A stretch of 64,000 nt of DNA from Sphagnum compactum (GCA_965153455.1 OZ234499.1:9544271-9608270), one strand, 5' to 3'; counted from the stretch's first letter, positions 12,500 through 26,242 are shown. Numbers and translations: made by a program. The notes: generated from the sequence alone by a model not told the origin.

Positions 12500-13439
12500 A
12501 ATAATATGCATCAAATTGCATCAATAAACATAATATTTAGTTACACTAATTTTCTTGAGTTTTACCATTCAATGTTAACCTTCGCGTTAAAAAGATCCCC
12601 AGCCAGTACTCACTGTGATTTTTTAATGCGTGTTTCAAATTTTTATTATTCTCTATTCGATCCTATAGTTATCTCGCTCCCGGCCTAGACCATATTTTTA
12701 AGGTTCCTCCTCCTCATCCTCCAAACTATTCAAATTTGTGCATTGTGTTGATTACACTTTAATTTGTTTGCATTTGTGTTGTTTCATATCCCTCTCAGTT
12801 CTTTCACTATTTTCCTCGCGCCTTAGTGATAATGCACCATTTCATGTTACTAGACATTCGGACCTCATAGTCATGGTCGACGATTTAGGGACGACTATTT
12901 TTTCTAAACATTGTTTGTGCGCTACGTTTGGTTTTCAACCAGGTTTTTTCCATATATCCAAGAACATTTTGTATGATTTTAATAACTTTTTCTCAAGTTG
13001 ATTGTACCATATTCATACGACCTCCTTTCAAGGAAGACAATGGGTTGCTGGTTCTAGCTATTATTACATTATGGGGGATAATTTGACTCACAACTTTTAA
13101 AAAACCATCTTAATGTTAGGAATAACAAGTTCTGTTGTTGAGATTGTGAAGCAAGAAACCAACGTTAGCCACATTTTCCTTCAATGTTCAAATGTTTTTG
13201 CATCTTTTGTTTTCATTGAACTATTTAATTCTTTCTTAGGTGACGATTTGACACCCCTTCCTTCATCAACAAAATCACCAAAAATAATTCTTCAATCTGC
13301 TACCCTGCTATCACCGCAACCCTCCAACCCAATTGGTAATATTTAAGTTGTTGTCTTTTACCTCCGGGCCATGGCGTTGCTAAGACATACCTCTAAAGAG
13401 TTGTGGAATTTGGATTATGATAAGACACCTCTTCAAAAA
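12500..13439 (+). pseudogene. Unidentified decayed open frames upstream of the transposase-like gene
   Basis: Open frames at 12506-12688, 12738-13001 and 13113-13346 are repeated with substitutions in the right arm (61466-61281, 61233-60973, 60957-60706). The shared frames could mean remnant coding sequence or simply recent duplication. I do not recognise a domain. The position just upstream of the transposase-like frames suggests the same ancient element. Confidence 0.3.
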
Positions 13440-15410
13440 GTCCATTTTTTGCTAATTACTTTTGATGGGAATGTCTTGTTCAAATTGCCACCGGTGCTTC
13501 CAACTGATCATAGGCCTTTGCAAAATGCAAGGCATGGATATAAAATTTGATGGCCATGCTTGGTGCAAGGTGATTACAACCAATATCAAAAACAATTTTG
13601 GGCTTAGCTTTAGGAAGGTTCGTTGCTTGGGTCATTTGCGTTGTGTACAAATTGACTATCAAAACTTTGTGCAATTCGGTTTTCGTAATGAAATCTTCTG
13701 GTGCGGTGAATGCACACATATTCTAATGGTAGGTCAGATGGCACTATCTCCATCTGCTTCCTTGCTTGGATGTAAATTATGTCGTGCTCCTCCCTTTGTG
13801 TCCGTAATTGTAGTGGACGAATCTATTATGTTGTGCATAGATTCCAATCAATCTCAAAAGTGGTGATTCATTTTCATGGGGTCCACAAACATCTTGTTGC
13901 AAATGGCAAGTGCAAAGAGACTATGGATGAGACTAAAAGGTGGATCATAGAAGACATTGATCGCACACATGATGCGAAAATATTTGCAATTTCCATGAGT
14001 GCTAACAAGACCTTCTTGGCTAGGCATTTGCTAGATGATAGTGGCGATGGCACAATGGAGCTTTTGGATGATGAGGAGCTAGAACAGATCTAGGACCTGT
14101 TTTGTAAACTGAGTTTGCCTAAGTTCATAACTTCATTGCTTCTTTCAAGCATCGTTCAAGGGGTGCCTATATTGATAACAACCTTGAATTAAAGTCCAAG
14201 AATCACTATGACTACATCCAAGAGTGATGTTTCCCAAGACAAGTTCTAGGACAAAAGGTTTTCATTTTCAAGATGCCGATAAATGGTGTGGGGAGTGGAG
14301 CGAGTCTCGTCACATAAATGTAGCTTGTAAGGGATTTGCAAAATGTTTGGATCATGTTTGATCATGTGAAACATGTTGTTGGCTGGAAATTATGGCTTGT
14401 CATGTGTACAATCTTGCATATTGCAAGTGATGACCATTGCAATATGGACAATGTAGACATGTAGACTAAGGACCTCAAAGCTTAACAAATCATGTGGACA
14501 AAGCTTAATGAAACGATGCTAAAGTAGGGGTTTCCAAAAATGAATTTTAAAGGATTCATGGCTAATAATGCACAAACCAATTAAAACACTATCAAAATTG
14601 TTTATAGGTTTGGGGACCCCTATGTTAGGATGGTTGATAAAGAGCACACATGTTTACTCCATTGAACTCAATTGCTTGATAGGCACACCAAACAATTCAT
14701 CAAACTTGAATTGCAAGATTAACATAATGTTATTTGCCACTAGTATAAGAATGCGAAATCCTTTGTGGAGGCCGACAGTCTCTATGCTAGAATTTGTTGT
14801 TGGTGGTTGTCATCAGGGGTTGTTTTTGAGGCAGGTGTCCATGAGCTTGCAAATTGGTTTAGCTTCTAACATTTTTGTGTCAAGCAATGGGAAAGTTTCA
14901 TGGTCCATGTGAGTATTTCACCTACGAACTTCTTATGACTCCCTTTTTCTTTCATTAATTCAAATTTTGAATTACATTTGCACTTTACTTCCATCAGGGT
15001 CTCCATTTCCATTTGACATTTCAAATTTTGTTGATTTTTCCTTTCCTTTGATTTGTAGAAATTCAATGATGAGGAGTGGGCGAATATGCCCACTTGTAAT
15101 CTGCATAAATTGTGCATAACATCTAGTTATAGCGATTGGGAAAATGTGGCACTTGTCTACACACAACGATGTTTGATGATTACATTCGTGTTTTCAAACA
15201 TTTTACATTGTATAGACATTACTTGCAAGGTGGTCCACCTGGTCATGGACCTAATAGGAATTAATTGTTGTTGAGGAAGGCCCAAGGGTCGAATGATCTT
15301 GCTAGACTTGTGGTAGTTGTGGTAAAAATACACGTCCAGATCATCCTTCACAAATCACCTTTCACACCTTAAGGGATAAGAGGTTTTTATGTATGCCAAA
15401 TAATGTTCCC
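13440..15410 (+). pseudogene. Decayed transposase-like gene, left-arm copy
   Basis: A readable path starts with a block containing KVRCLGHLRC and WCGECTH, a cysteine/histidine-rich unit like the zinc-binding DNA-binding domain at the N-terminus of Mutator-like transposases. It continues with HFHGVHKHLVANGKC and MDETKRWIIEDIDRTHDAK, ending in LDDEELEQ at 14093. Later blocks are VWIMFDHVKHV (14360), FKGFMANNAQ (14550) and MVDKEHTC..H.TQ (14630-14670), recalling the C-terminal part of a DDE domain. Many stops and frameshifts break it. The Mutator-like assignment is by motif layout only; a domesticated or unrelated zinc protein is possible. Confidence 0.4.
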
Positions 15411-15959
15411 ATTGTCTTAACCGTGTGAATTTCTTTTGTCCATGAGTAACCATTCTTGCTGCTAAACTCAATATCGTGGAGGATGTATGCCTACAACAAC
15501 TACCTTTTGGTTCCATTTATTTGCTACCTTTGGTATCTCAAGATGGCCTAGAGTTGAAGGAAAGTATCTATATTGCATCTGAACATTATATTCATGTTTC
15601 AAAAGATAAGCCAACCTAGGAGGTCTTCATGAACTAAATCAACAACATAAGATTTGTAACAAACACCAAGTAATGGCACTTAGTGGGAATATGGTGGCAA
15701 AACCAAACAAATTAACACCCCCCTCTCATAGCTATCTACCTATCCACACACTATCCTACATATTGACATTTATGCAACACCAACATCAACCAATGAAAAT
15801 ATTTTTAATGAAGTTATTAAATACAATTTATTAATGATTATTTTATTCATATGTAGGCCCCAACTGTGAGTATTGTAAACCCACCTTTATAGTTATGAAT
15901 ATCCTATTTATGTAAAACCTAAATTATTATCATTCTTAACCACAACATCTAAAATATAT

Positions 15960-16270
15960 TGTCCTAATTGATTTGGTAAAAAAATTCATCTTAAACCATA
16001 AAAGGTTTTACTTTTTGCCAATCACTGCTTTTGAGTGGTACATAGTTAAAATACTAAACATTTCTCCAATCTATAAATAATCCTTCACTTCCTTTAGTCA
16101 CACAAATTGTAGTTGAAACAAAGTTGCATATGTGGTTTGATCAAGAACACCTATCGTCCTTGTAGTATCTGGTAGCCTAAATAGTGCATCTACTATGATA
16201 TGGTTATGCCCTAGCTTGTATACTACCATAAATTCATATTCTAAGAATAGAAATAACCATCTAACCTCTT
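15960..16270 (-). pseudogene. Ty3/gypsy RNase H end, left-arm copy
   Basis: The complement translates to a block close to EYEFMVVYK..HNHII.DAL.RLPD, the typical end of gypsy RNase H (H-N-I-x-ADALSR), followed by GVLDQT and FQLQFV. Stops are present. The matching copy is 35105-35420 on plus. No LTR belonging to it was recognised. Confidence 0.5.
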
Positions 16271-16549
16271 ATGTCGGGGAATACCAAGTCTTATTTTTCT
16301 TCACCTCACACTTCTTGAACTGATATTCAAGGATCATGTTTTTGAATTTTTCCAATGGAATCTTGCCTATGCATAATATTCTAACAAAGTCATGGATCAA
16401 GTTAAGTTTTGTGTGATCATATTCAATGGACCTATAGTAGAAATCATTTGCAAATGTTATGATGTGATGGAATGTTTCAAATTCACCATCAATGTAATAA
16501 TAATAATACCTACTTGTTCAAGTTTGTGATCATTGTGAATAGTTCCACA

Positions 16550-16990
16550 AGCCACGTAATGGTGTCCAACATGATTGTATCCACCAAAATGTGCCAAACC
16601 TTTTCCTTGGAATGAAGCTTCTCAATGAAAGGGTACAATGCACGAAATTTGTGGTTCCCATCCCACACAAAAAACATCTTTTTCAAAAACCTCTATAGGT
16701 TAGGATCCTTCTACAAAAACTTCTTAAACTCCATATGCTTCTATTTCCACAACTCATTCTATCCTCCAATGTGTTGTTCGATATTCTCCTCTTGCCCATG
16801 GCAATTAGTGGGAAATATGTAAAAAACCTTTGTTTTGCTTGTACCCCATCTCGAATGTATGTTCCATTTTTAGGATATCAAATTTTAGTGCGGGATGTAT
16901 AATTAGCATGGCTATCATGTTTAGCTTGTATCATGGACATTTGAAACACTCCCATTTGCCTCCAAAATCAAGATTTTGATGGACTTTTCC
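16550..16990 (-). pseudogene. VWDGNH-motif protein fragment, copy 2 (broken)
   Basis: On the minus strand it reads LKEKSIKILILEANG, then an N-C-H-GQEENIEQHIGG block, KHMEFKKFL, MFFVWDGNHKFRALYPF, IEKLHSKEKVWHI and LDTITWLVELFTM. Order and spacing match the other two copies. Stop codons and frame changes interrupt it. It lies in the palindrome arm, so the copy at 34380-34870 is its inverted duplicate. Function is unknown; the D-G-N-H loop resembles ParB/sulfiredoxin-fold proteins only weakly. Confidence 0.45.
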
Positions 16991-18099
16991 TTCAACCTAA
17001 AAAAGGATTGCAAATCAAAATTATGAAATTTTACATATATTGTTTATGATGTTTACATTTGGTTTAAATGTTTTTGGTTTATTTCATATGTTTGCATTCT
17101 TATTGGAAACATTGAATATTTCATAACCACATACATTTACAACAAAAAATTTCCTTGTAATGTCTAGATTTAACATGAAAATTTCAAACAATCAGGGGCT
17201 TAATGTATAAAATATCATCAATTTTGATGATGTGAATTCCAATTCCTTTGGAGCTATAAACTATCCATTACATATTGCGTTCATCAAATTTTCAAACATT
17301 CGAAATTCTACCACATTTGTTAAAGGCAACATATAATAAACAAATTTTATAAAAACAACATTTGAAAACACAAGACTTAAGAGGAAGTAGACTTCAATTT
17401 TTTAACCTATAAGTGAAACCATAAACAAGAACAGTAGGGTCAAAGCATGGTTGGGGTACCCAAAAGGATTATCTCATTTTATATTCATTGGACCCCTCAC
17501 TTAAACATGTTGTTGAAACTTAATGACACATTCATATTGAAAGTTTGATTTTATTCATAGATAGATACATTACAAAAGTATTATTCTATGCATAGAATGT
17601 CAAATTTGTATAAATTTAAGGATTCCTACCAAGTTCTTGAAAACAATCCAAGACTTTGTTTCATGAGAAAAAAAAATCAAAGACTCATTTAAAGGATGTC
17701 TAAACAACTTTTTTTGGCCCAAGATTTTTACCACAAACATTTTATGTGCTAATGTGTATAAAATGTATAATGTGACGAGAACCAAATGCCCTGTTGTAAT
17801 GTAAATAATTTCAAAAAGTCAAATTTATGGGAATTTTGGGCCATTGATAGAACATGGCCCTCATTGGATAAATTTTACTATTCTCACTTTCATAACTGAA
17901 AACAATAGACACTTTAGAGGTTTATATAAAACTTTGAACAAAATTATTTCATTTGACATGAGAAAAAAAAGGTGAAATGTAAGATAGGTCATGGGAATAG
18001 TGAAGAAAAAAATGAATGTGGGAGTCCTTAAGGTTAAAATGTGGTACCTTAATAATGCTTGGACCCAACAAGGTTTTAGTGGATGCCATGGACTAAATT

Positions 18100-20240
18100 A
18101 ATTCAATGCAGCTAAACATTGATAAGAACAAAACCCAGGCACAAGAAAAAACATTCAAACAACATCTAAAATACCTAAAGGAAAATGACAAAAAGGCTCA
18201 CAAAATGAAAAAAAACATGGTGAACTTCCTCTCAAATTTGAACATAGCAATGTGCCATGTGTTCATCAAAAACCAATTACTCATGCCACCATTAGTCAAT
18301 CTATCTAATTCTTCGTTTGATGATCAATTAGTGGTAAATAATAAAAACAAACCTAAAGCCAAAACAAATCCCAAAAAACCTGACATTCCCTAACTTCGGG
18401 AGCTTTCATTTGAATATATGTATAAGGTTTAAATTTATCTTGTTTTTTCCTTTCATTGTGGAATCTTTTTCATTCTCAATTGCATCTCTTTGTTCTTTTA
18501 GTTTTTCATTAGTTTTCTCATGTTTTGTCTTTATTGTAGCACAAAATATCTATAGTTACGGATGTGGTTGTGAAGCTCTATAATGAAAAGATTATTGACA
18601 ACAGAGAGAGGTCCATTATCAAGTTTGAAGAACGAATGGAGAGGGCTATGGAGAAAATGTGCAAGGATTAAATGTTACTTTGCATTTGTAAACATCTCCT
18701 TATTTGTGATCTTACACCGGGATTAGGTTTTCTGAAAGAGATCCAAACTCATTACAATATGAACTTCAAGCTTGAAATGTTCACGAAGAAGCTACAGATC
18801 TTAACTTATTCTTGTGTGTCTTTGAAGTAGAATTTCTCCTGGTTGAAACAATGGAATGAATTTAGTATCTTGAGAGAGGCAAAAAAATTCCCCAAGCAGG
18901 GTTTTTTGGACATTTAGTTTGATAGATGGCTCCACAAGGTCACCTTCTTACACTAGGTTTAAGGAACATTTATAACCAACTTTCTTGTCTTGATTGTCCA
19001 TTCAAAGCTCATATGTGTTGTGTTAATACTGCAAATTATCTTTTGTTGAAGTTGAAGCTCTCATCTTGTATGCATCTACTGTTTCAGACCTAGGCTTGAA
19101 TGTGGAAGATCTATTAGCAATCACCTCCTTTTCCTAAATTCAACAATGGAAGCAAGCTATTTGGGAGACTTACTTTTATCGAGAATTCAAACTTAGAGAT
19201 GGCATTTGAAGAAGCAAGTTTTAGGAGTAGCAAACAAGAGGGAAGGAGGTGTTCACAAGGGTGCTATATAGGTCCATTTCATGTTCTTTAGGGGTGAAAA
19301 TCCTTTAAGGTGTACCACATAAGACGAAAAGGGCCTAGTCCTTATTGTAGTCCTTTTTTACCCTATATTTTGATCACCATAAGAATAATGAATCAAAAGT
19401 TGTCAAAAAATTTACAAGGACTATATTTTGGACTATTATAATTCTAGATTCCATCATAATCATCCATAAATGTGTTTTTACATGGTAAAAAATGACTAAG
19501 TAAAAAAGATAAAAAGGGTGATGATGTGATAAGATTTTGGTACACCTTAAAAAATTTACACCCCTAGATTGTACACTAGATTTCATTATCATTAAGTTTG
19601 TTTGCTTCCTCATGTCTCCTATTCTCGGTGTTGAGAGTAGGCTATTCATGGATGTAAAATAGATGCTTTCAATTCTTAAAATTTTATTTTATTAGTTAGT
19701 ATTCTGGATTCATTCAATTAAATTTTTTTCCTCCCTTGTGTCTCTACTTTCGGTGTCAAAAGTAGAGCATATTGTCTTGTAAAAAATATTCAAAGGAATA
19801 AAAGTATAAACAATTATTTTTAAAAAATTACCTTTTCCTTTTCTTTTATTTCCTACATACCTCCTTTTCCAATCCCTAGGTCGCTTACTCTTGGTACCAA
19901 AAGTAGATGGTAGAACTTTATGACATTCTCAAATTATGTTAATTTGTACTTGGGTCAACTTGTTTCTTTTGTATGCAAGTATTTCTACCATGTGCTTCTT
20001 CCTATGGGAACAATTAATTAATTCCCTCATCTATTGGAGATTTGGCGTTATCCGAAAGTGAACAGTACGATGTCCCACAAGGATCTATTCAAGGAGTGGT
20101 CCTCCACTCATCTTGTGGATTATTGCCAGTATATGGACTGTCCCAAGGATAACATTTTGTCATTTGAGATCTTGTTCCAAAAAAGGAATGCACCAAATTT
20201 CAAGCATTTTGAATTCTACCAATGCACAAGCTGAAGGGTC
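18100..20240 (+). pseudogene. Decayed gene remnants upstream of the methyltransferase-like exons
   Basis: Plus-strand segments keep coding-like stretches: a lysine-rich 95-residue frame at 18106-18393, a block near 18545-18670 (VVVKLYNEKIIDNRER and KFEERMERAMEKMCKD), a block near 18720-18840 (LGFLKEIQTHYNMNFKLEM), and 20034-20234 with WSSTHLVDYCQYMDCPKDN. A MITE at 19291-19564 interrupts them. I cannot name the family. Orientation and position suggest the 5' part of the same gene as 20930-22090, but this is inference. The 18106-18361 part is repeated inverted at about 33137-33400. Confidence 0.3.
19291..19564. mobile_element. MITE-like element, independent copy
   Basis: 274 bp with the clearest terminal inverted repeats of the family: ggggtgaaaatcctttaagg at the left and the complement of ggggtgtaaattttttaagg at the right. 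A TA dinucleotide abuts both ends, compatible with a Tc1/mariner (Stowaway-like) element. It lies outside the duplicated segments. Confidence 0.7.
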
Positions 20241-20929
20241 AAAAGCTGTAATTAGGAGCCAAAAGGATTAGTTTGGAAAATACTATATGTTTTTTTCCCA
20301 AAAATAACTTTTACATGCAAATGCATTTTTGAAGGATTTTTTTGGTAATTTGTCTTAAAAATATTTAAACTTTCCCCGATGCATCATTTTTTTTGTTAGT
20401 CATTATTGAATAAATATGAATTTTTAAAACCAACTAACAAAAAAAGTATTAGTCCTTTGCAAAATTGATTCCATCTGACGCAATAGGTGTACATTTTCAA
20501 ACGTCTTAAATTAAAACCAAAACTTAAAATTGGATCAAATGAATTTTTACTTTTAGTTCCTTGACATTCATACAAGGAAAAAAACTTAAAAGATTAACTT
20601 GCCATTATTACTATGGTTTTAAATGTTAATAAAAATATAAATGTTTGATTTTGGTTGATTATGTCTAACATCTAATGCCCTTTTTGGCTCCTTGTTACGT
20701 GTTTTTATCTTAAAGGGGGAAAGACAAAAAAGGACATGTTTAGGAAAAATAAAGGGGAAGGAATAGCGTAGAGGGTCGCAAGAGTCAGAAATAGGTCCAG
20801 ATGTATTTGTGGAAGTTCCACTACATGATAGTCATCCTCCCATCATGGATTTTAGTGTTCTAGGGTACTTTACACCCTCCAAGCCTTTTTAGACAACTAG
20901 GCCATGCTTCTCCTCTTGGCGCCCCTAAC

Positions 20930-22090
20930 ATTTTCTTGGAATTTTTCTGGTCATCTTGGTCTACTCTTCACCCTAGCCCAAGAGTATTGCCTTCCATTCG
21001 GTGGCAATGTAGAGTTTTTCCATTTTCCTGGCCAAGTATTATGGCCAAGAAACATTCTTCGACTAAGTGGCCAAAGGAATATGACCGGATCTTGGTCTTC
21101 ATACGCGAGGTTAGTTTTTAAAAAATTCACTTTTGATTTCCTTTGAATCTTATGCATTTCCCTTCTTTCGATTTTTATAATTGCCTCATCATGTGTAGGT
21201 CAATCTTGAAAAAAAAGTTAATCTTATTCTTGCCGATGTTCCTAGGAACCTTCATGTTCCTTTGGCTTCCAGTTCTACAAAGATTCCCTTGTGGAATATG
21301 CGAGATGAATACTACATTGTGTTTGTTTTTGGCTTCGTCGACAAGTTTCTGACCCTTGATGGGGATGTGCTTCTTTTCCACCCTAATGATCCCCGCATTT
21401 TCAAGGAGATTAGGTTGTACCTCATAGAGAGCTATAACTTCTAGATTTGCATGAAGTGGGCAAATGTGAATTCGCTCTCCCTTGCAAGCATTGAAGACCC
21501 CTCCATGAAGGTTTAGGTTCAACCTATCTCTCCTTTTATACCTTCATGATGTTTTCAATCTTCATGTCTTGAATTTTTTCCTCGTCCAATCTTATAGACC
21601 CTTTTGAGTTGCTTGACTATCTTGGTGAGGCAATCTCATGACACATCTTTCGCAAAAAGGTCTTTTTGGTTTTGCCTTTCGTCTGAGGAATTCTTAGAAA
21701 AAGGTATCAATGTCCAAGAGGAGGATGTTATTTAGAATTGGATGGACATGTCTTCCATGACGATGTCCAAAGTAGGAAAACCATTTTGGGTTGCTAAGGA
21801 GATGCATTCTTTCATACTCCAAGCCCTCATGGAGGTGTGTTCCAAAGTCGGTTCATTTGTTACAAACTTGTTTGCATCCACATGTTTGCACCTGTCCTTT
21901 CTTATTTCCAAAATCTTAGCCTTCTTACTTGTTCCATTTTTGATTCTCACTTCCATTTGTGCTATAGGAAATAACATTAGGGCATGCCATACCCTTTGTT
22001 GTCACATACTTTTTTAAAAATTACTTGATATTGACATTTTCACTGCGGTGTTAGAACCATTGGTTAAAGTTCCAACTCCTTAATAAAGTC
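20930..22090 (+). pseudogene. DNA methyltransferase-like gene (N6-adenine/N4-cytosine type), broken
   Basis: Exon 20930-21109 (WPKEYDRILVFIRE) joins in phase through a GT-AG intron to exon 21199-21510, which contains VNLILADVPRNLHVP, then WNMRDEYYIVF, DGDVLLFHPNDPRIFKEIR and ANVNSLSLASIEDPSMK. A later exon (about 21594-21880) has NVQEEDVI and then GKPFWVAKEMHSF, ALMEVCSKVGSFVTNLFAST. This order, a DPPY-like block (here DVPR) then a K-P/H-x-F block and a V-x-D-x-F-x-GSG-like block, matches beta-class DNA methyltransferases. TAG stops at 21442-21444 and 21733-21735 and lost catalytic residues show decay. An unrelated SAM enzyme is possible. Confidence 0.45.
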
Positions 22091-22647
22091 GCCCTACTAT
22101 TGACCTTGATGACTTTGATTCTCCACCTCCAAAGCGCTTAAAAAGGAACTTGTATTATGAGTAAAGTTGCCTATCTTTCAAGTTTTATTCTTTAATTTTT
22201 TTGTATCTGTCTCCATGTCATGATCTTTTGCTTTTCCAATTATAGAGGTTTTTTGTTGTTTTTTGAAAGGTAGGAATTCCTCTCCAATCCTCTTGGGCTT
22301 TTCATATTGCCCTTGTATGCGGAGGACAAGACCCGAGCTTAGGCATGCATGGTATCACCATTGGGGATAAGGAATCGACTTGGTTATGATCTTGTTGTTC
22401 GAAGTTTTGTAGATGATGATGCTTTAGAGTGAGGTAGGAAGAAAAACAATGTGAAGGTTGGTTTTGAACAACAATTATCTACATGTTTTCTTGAGTATTT
22501 TGAACGCAATATCAATTACAACCCTCCCCCTAAAAATGTGTTTATTGTAAGAGGTTTCCAAAATAATGTGCCTAATAGTTGCATTATTTTATGGGGGATC
22601 ATGAGCCAAGGTAAAAATGGGTAGCATTTATCCCCAATGATGTAGCC

Positions 22648-23626
22648 GTAAAAACATAGTAAAAGGAACCATAACGACCAAGGTTAGAGTCCTTACCAAG
22701 GATTGCATTTTACACGTGTCCTACATGTATTGGTTTATTAAATATCAAAACTATATTTTAAATGTAATTTCTAGGATTGGATATTAATATTGAGACCAAA
22801 CATGATTCATATTATAATAATAATAAAAATAATTTTTCACGAGGACCAAGATTGTTGTCAAATGTATAATTTTGTTTTTAACCATGATGACAATTTTTGA
22901 ACTTTTCTGACCATTAAGGACGTTTAGAATCAAAATCAACAACATCCATTAAAAGGATTCAATACATGTGCATTTAAAAATATAAACACATGTGGCCCTT
23001 CTTATGAAGTATATTAGAGCCCATAATAAATTTGAAAACATTTGATGAAGGTTTGAGTAACAAAAAACATGTTCACATTTTTCTAGTGTAGTGTTATACA
23101 TATAAACCCAAATTTACCAATGACCTTAAATTTTATGTATCATTTTTCATGTAAATGCAACATTGCCGTCTTTTAAACAATAAAAAATATTTTGTCTTTT
23201 AGGAAGTCTTTATAATTTTATGTTTTTGAACATGATAAACACGTTTAAATACAAACAAATCACACTCGGCTAAGGGCAATTTAACGCATCCTTTTATGTT
23301 TTTTTCATACTAGGGCCTTTGGTTCATCCATATATGGTCTTCTATAAATTTGGAACATGAATGGTTAAGTTTAGCATAGGATAAAGGATGAGTGAAATGA
23401 AAAGTAGTATTCAACTACAGACTTTCCACTATTTTATGACCACTAAAAACAATTGGGAATCACACAAGATTCTTTGGGATGAAGTTTCATTAATAGTAAA
23501 ACATGGTGCAACAAACCTAATTACAGTTTGATGTTTGAAATTCTTATAATGATTTTTCAAACTTCAAAATTGCATAAATTAAGGACAGTCAACATAGTCC
23601 TTGGTACATTATACTATGAATGTACC
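22648..23626. mobile_element. 979-bp insertion in copy B with 5-bp duplication
   Basis: The matching site in copies A and C is uninterrupted. The insertion is flanked by TAGCC at 22643-22647 and 23627-23631. It begins gtaaaaacatag and ends gaatgtacc, without recognisable inverted repeats or LTRs, and has no convincing open frame. Class unknown. Confidence 0.6.
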
Positions 23627-24371
23627 TAGCCAATGTCATCTGGCATCCATTTTCGAGCGAAACAATCCATAGCGTGTTGCATTCTAATAAAGCATAAACA
23701 ATCACAAAAAATTTATAATCATTCATGGAACAGAACAATCCAACAAACACATTGCATAAACATTTTTGGTGGTCAATAACTTGTAGTTGCATATTGTATA
23801 GATGGAGTTAGAACAAAGTGCATTACTTAACAAGTCATGTCAAGGCCCTACAAAATAGGAATAATTTGTCTTGCATGGTGCACAATGTGCATATGTGGCT
23901 TTCATTAGTAAACACATGGGTTGTGGGAGACAATAAATTCAAAATTAAAGTGTCTAATGTAAACCTTCCAACATAATCTAAAATTGTTACACTTGTTGTT
24001 ACAAGTGCGAATGGAGAATACATTAAATGATACACAATTTTCAAGTATTCAAATTCCTTTTGTTAATTTTAGTCATGAATTTTCTTGGTCAATGACATAT
24101 GTTTACATGTAATGGGAAACAATGCATCCATAATAAAAGTAGTATCATCAATAATGATAAATGCAAGATGGTTTGTTCAATGTAAAGTTTGAAGCGTAAC
24201 TTGGACTTAGGCCCATTTATTTTCGAAAAACCCAAAACCCATAAATCAACTAGCAAAAACAATAAAGAATTGGATGGTCATCTCCAACTATCATCCATTT
24301 TCAACTTTCATCTATTATCAAATTATGTGCACATGGCAAGGGGTTTCTTCGTGTGGTAAAATATTCCATTC

Positions 24372-24636
24372 GGGTCCAAATTCTTTAAATAGTACCAAAA
24401 TATTGTCACGGTGTCGCCCTTTTTGTACTTCTTTACATAATCTTATTTGACCATGTAAAGACACAAATTGGATGAAATAGATGCAATTTCGAATTACAAT
24501 GGTCTAAAGTATGGTACTTATAAAATATTTGACACATTTTGACTCATTAATATTGATGAAGATCAAAATATAGTAAAAAAAAGGAGTCCATTAAAGACTA
24601 GGTCCTTCTTGTCCTAAGCTTAAAAAGTTTGGACAC
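24372..24636. mobile_element. MITE-like element, copy in B
   Basis: This is the inverted counterpart of 5367-5631, same length and nearly identical. Confidence 0.65.
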
Positions 24637-26242
24637 ATCCATGTCACAAAGTATAACATTTAAAATACACCAAGTTTATTTTATCCATATGGGTAAGATA
24701 TTTTACCAAATGTTTTGTTGAGCTCATTAGTTCACTTTCGTGCTCACCATTTCACAACGTATTGGCATTGGTAACATGGCTTAAGGCCATAACAACTTTA
24801 TAATTTTATTAAATTGGTAAGGGCTTGAGGTAATGTCTAATATCAATTTCATATTAGTTTTATATGAATTTTCATCGTAAGTACATACATGTTTCACACC
24901 AATAAAAAATTAATCTTGAACCTTAATCCCATGACCGGGTTGGTAATATTAGAAGGCCTTGACAACACCAATACCAAGTTTGTATGAGATTTAGCATCAA
25001 TTCCACACACTTATTAAGTTTATGAATGCCTTCTCAAATATAAGTTCATGTAGTGCAACTCAATATGTAATGTTAATTTTCTAGGCTTGATTGCCCATTT
25101 AAAATTGAATCACGCCTAAAATTAATGTGCATGTTTTTTTTTTCTATGACATTGTTTGATATAGGAATTATTGGACATCCATGTAATATTACTGAACAAA
25201 TAAAGAAAATTATATGCAAATTTATCTTTTCATGTTGATTGTAAGTTGTGGATATCCAAGTAAATGATAAAATGTCAAAATTCAATACTTGGTTGAATTT
25301 AAATATATAATTTGTCCGTGACATGCAATGTTTGCAATGTACCAATGATTGGTGGGTTATAAAGTTATTGAATTCAAATTTAATACCCATATCAATGTTT
25401 TCATCACATATGAAAGCTTTAAATTGTTGGAGCTTGAAATCAACCAAGAATAAATTTGATGATGAAATCTTATTATCACTTGCCAATTTTGGCATTTACC
25501 ACCTCTTTTCATATACATGTACATTGTTTTTTGGTCCGTGCCAACTTTAGTTAACAAACCAGAAACATATCAAATTAAATAATATATTTGACTTGAGGTC
25601 AAAGCATGCCTTGCTCATCCGAAGAGATATTATATGATGATAAATTTAAAGTACATCAAATAAAATATCTTTTGAATTTTAATTTCCTGGTGTGGTGAAG
25701 ATTTATGGTTTTAAATATGCATGTTTAAAAATTTCCATCGATGTCGGTATTTGAAATTGGTTAAAATTTTAAATTATCCCCACAATCGAACATGTCCACG
25801 CGTTTGTCCAATATAGGGCGATAGTAAAATAACCGCATAAATCCTAGCACGGAGAAAAACATCAACTTGACTTGTATATATAATTGAAATAAAAATAAAT
25901 AACTATATTACCATAGCTTCCTGAAATGATCACGCACATGTTTTGAAAAATATGTGGAAGGGACGGCAACACGATGTATCGATATTAAAATGTGACCATA
26001 GCATTAGTATCATCATTTAAAAGGAAGAGTTCTTTGGCAAAATTCATATTCGTCTCCCCATTTCATTGATTGATGCATTTTCCTAGCTTCCGGATGAGTT
26101 CTTCTTTGTTCCTTTTCTTGGCTCCCTTATAGACTTCCTACACATATTTCACCTCCTACATTTGTTTGATATTATATAATATCATTTTCAACCATTAAAC
26201 AAAACATAATCTTTCGTCAAGTTGTATTAAAAGAAAACCACA

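Larger units (their letters stand above)
10336..18361 (+). repeat. Large palindrome, left arm
   Basis: The arm pairs in inverted orientation with 63511-59378, then 43156-42166, then 35824-33137. The right arm is interrupted by the copia element and a 6.3-kb insertion. Subtracting these leaves about 7.8 kb, matching the left arm's 8.0 kb. Anchors include agctttttgtggtgcc-like sequence near 10335/63500, the transposase-like frames at 13440-14100/60510-59886, and the gypsy fragment near 16100/35200. The arms differ at scattered positions and small indels. Confidence 0.85.
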
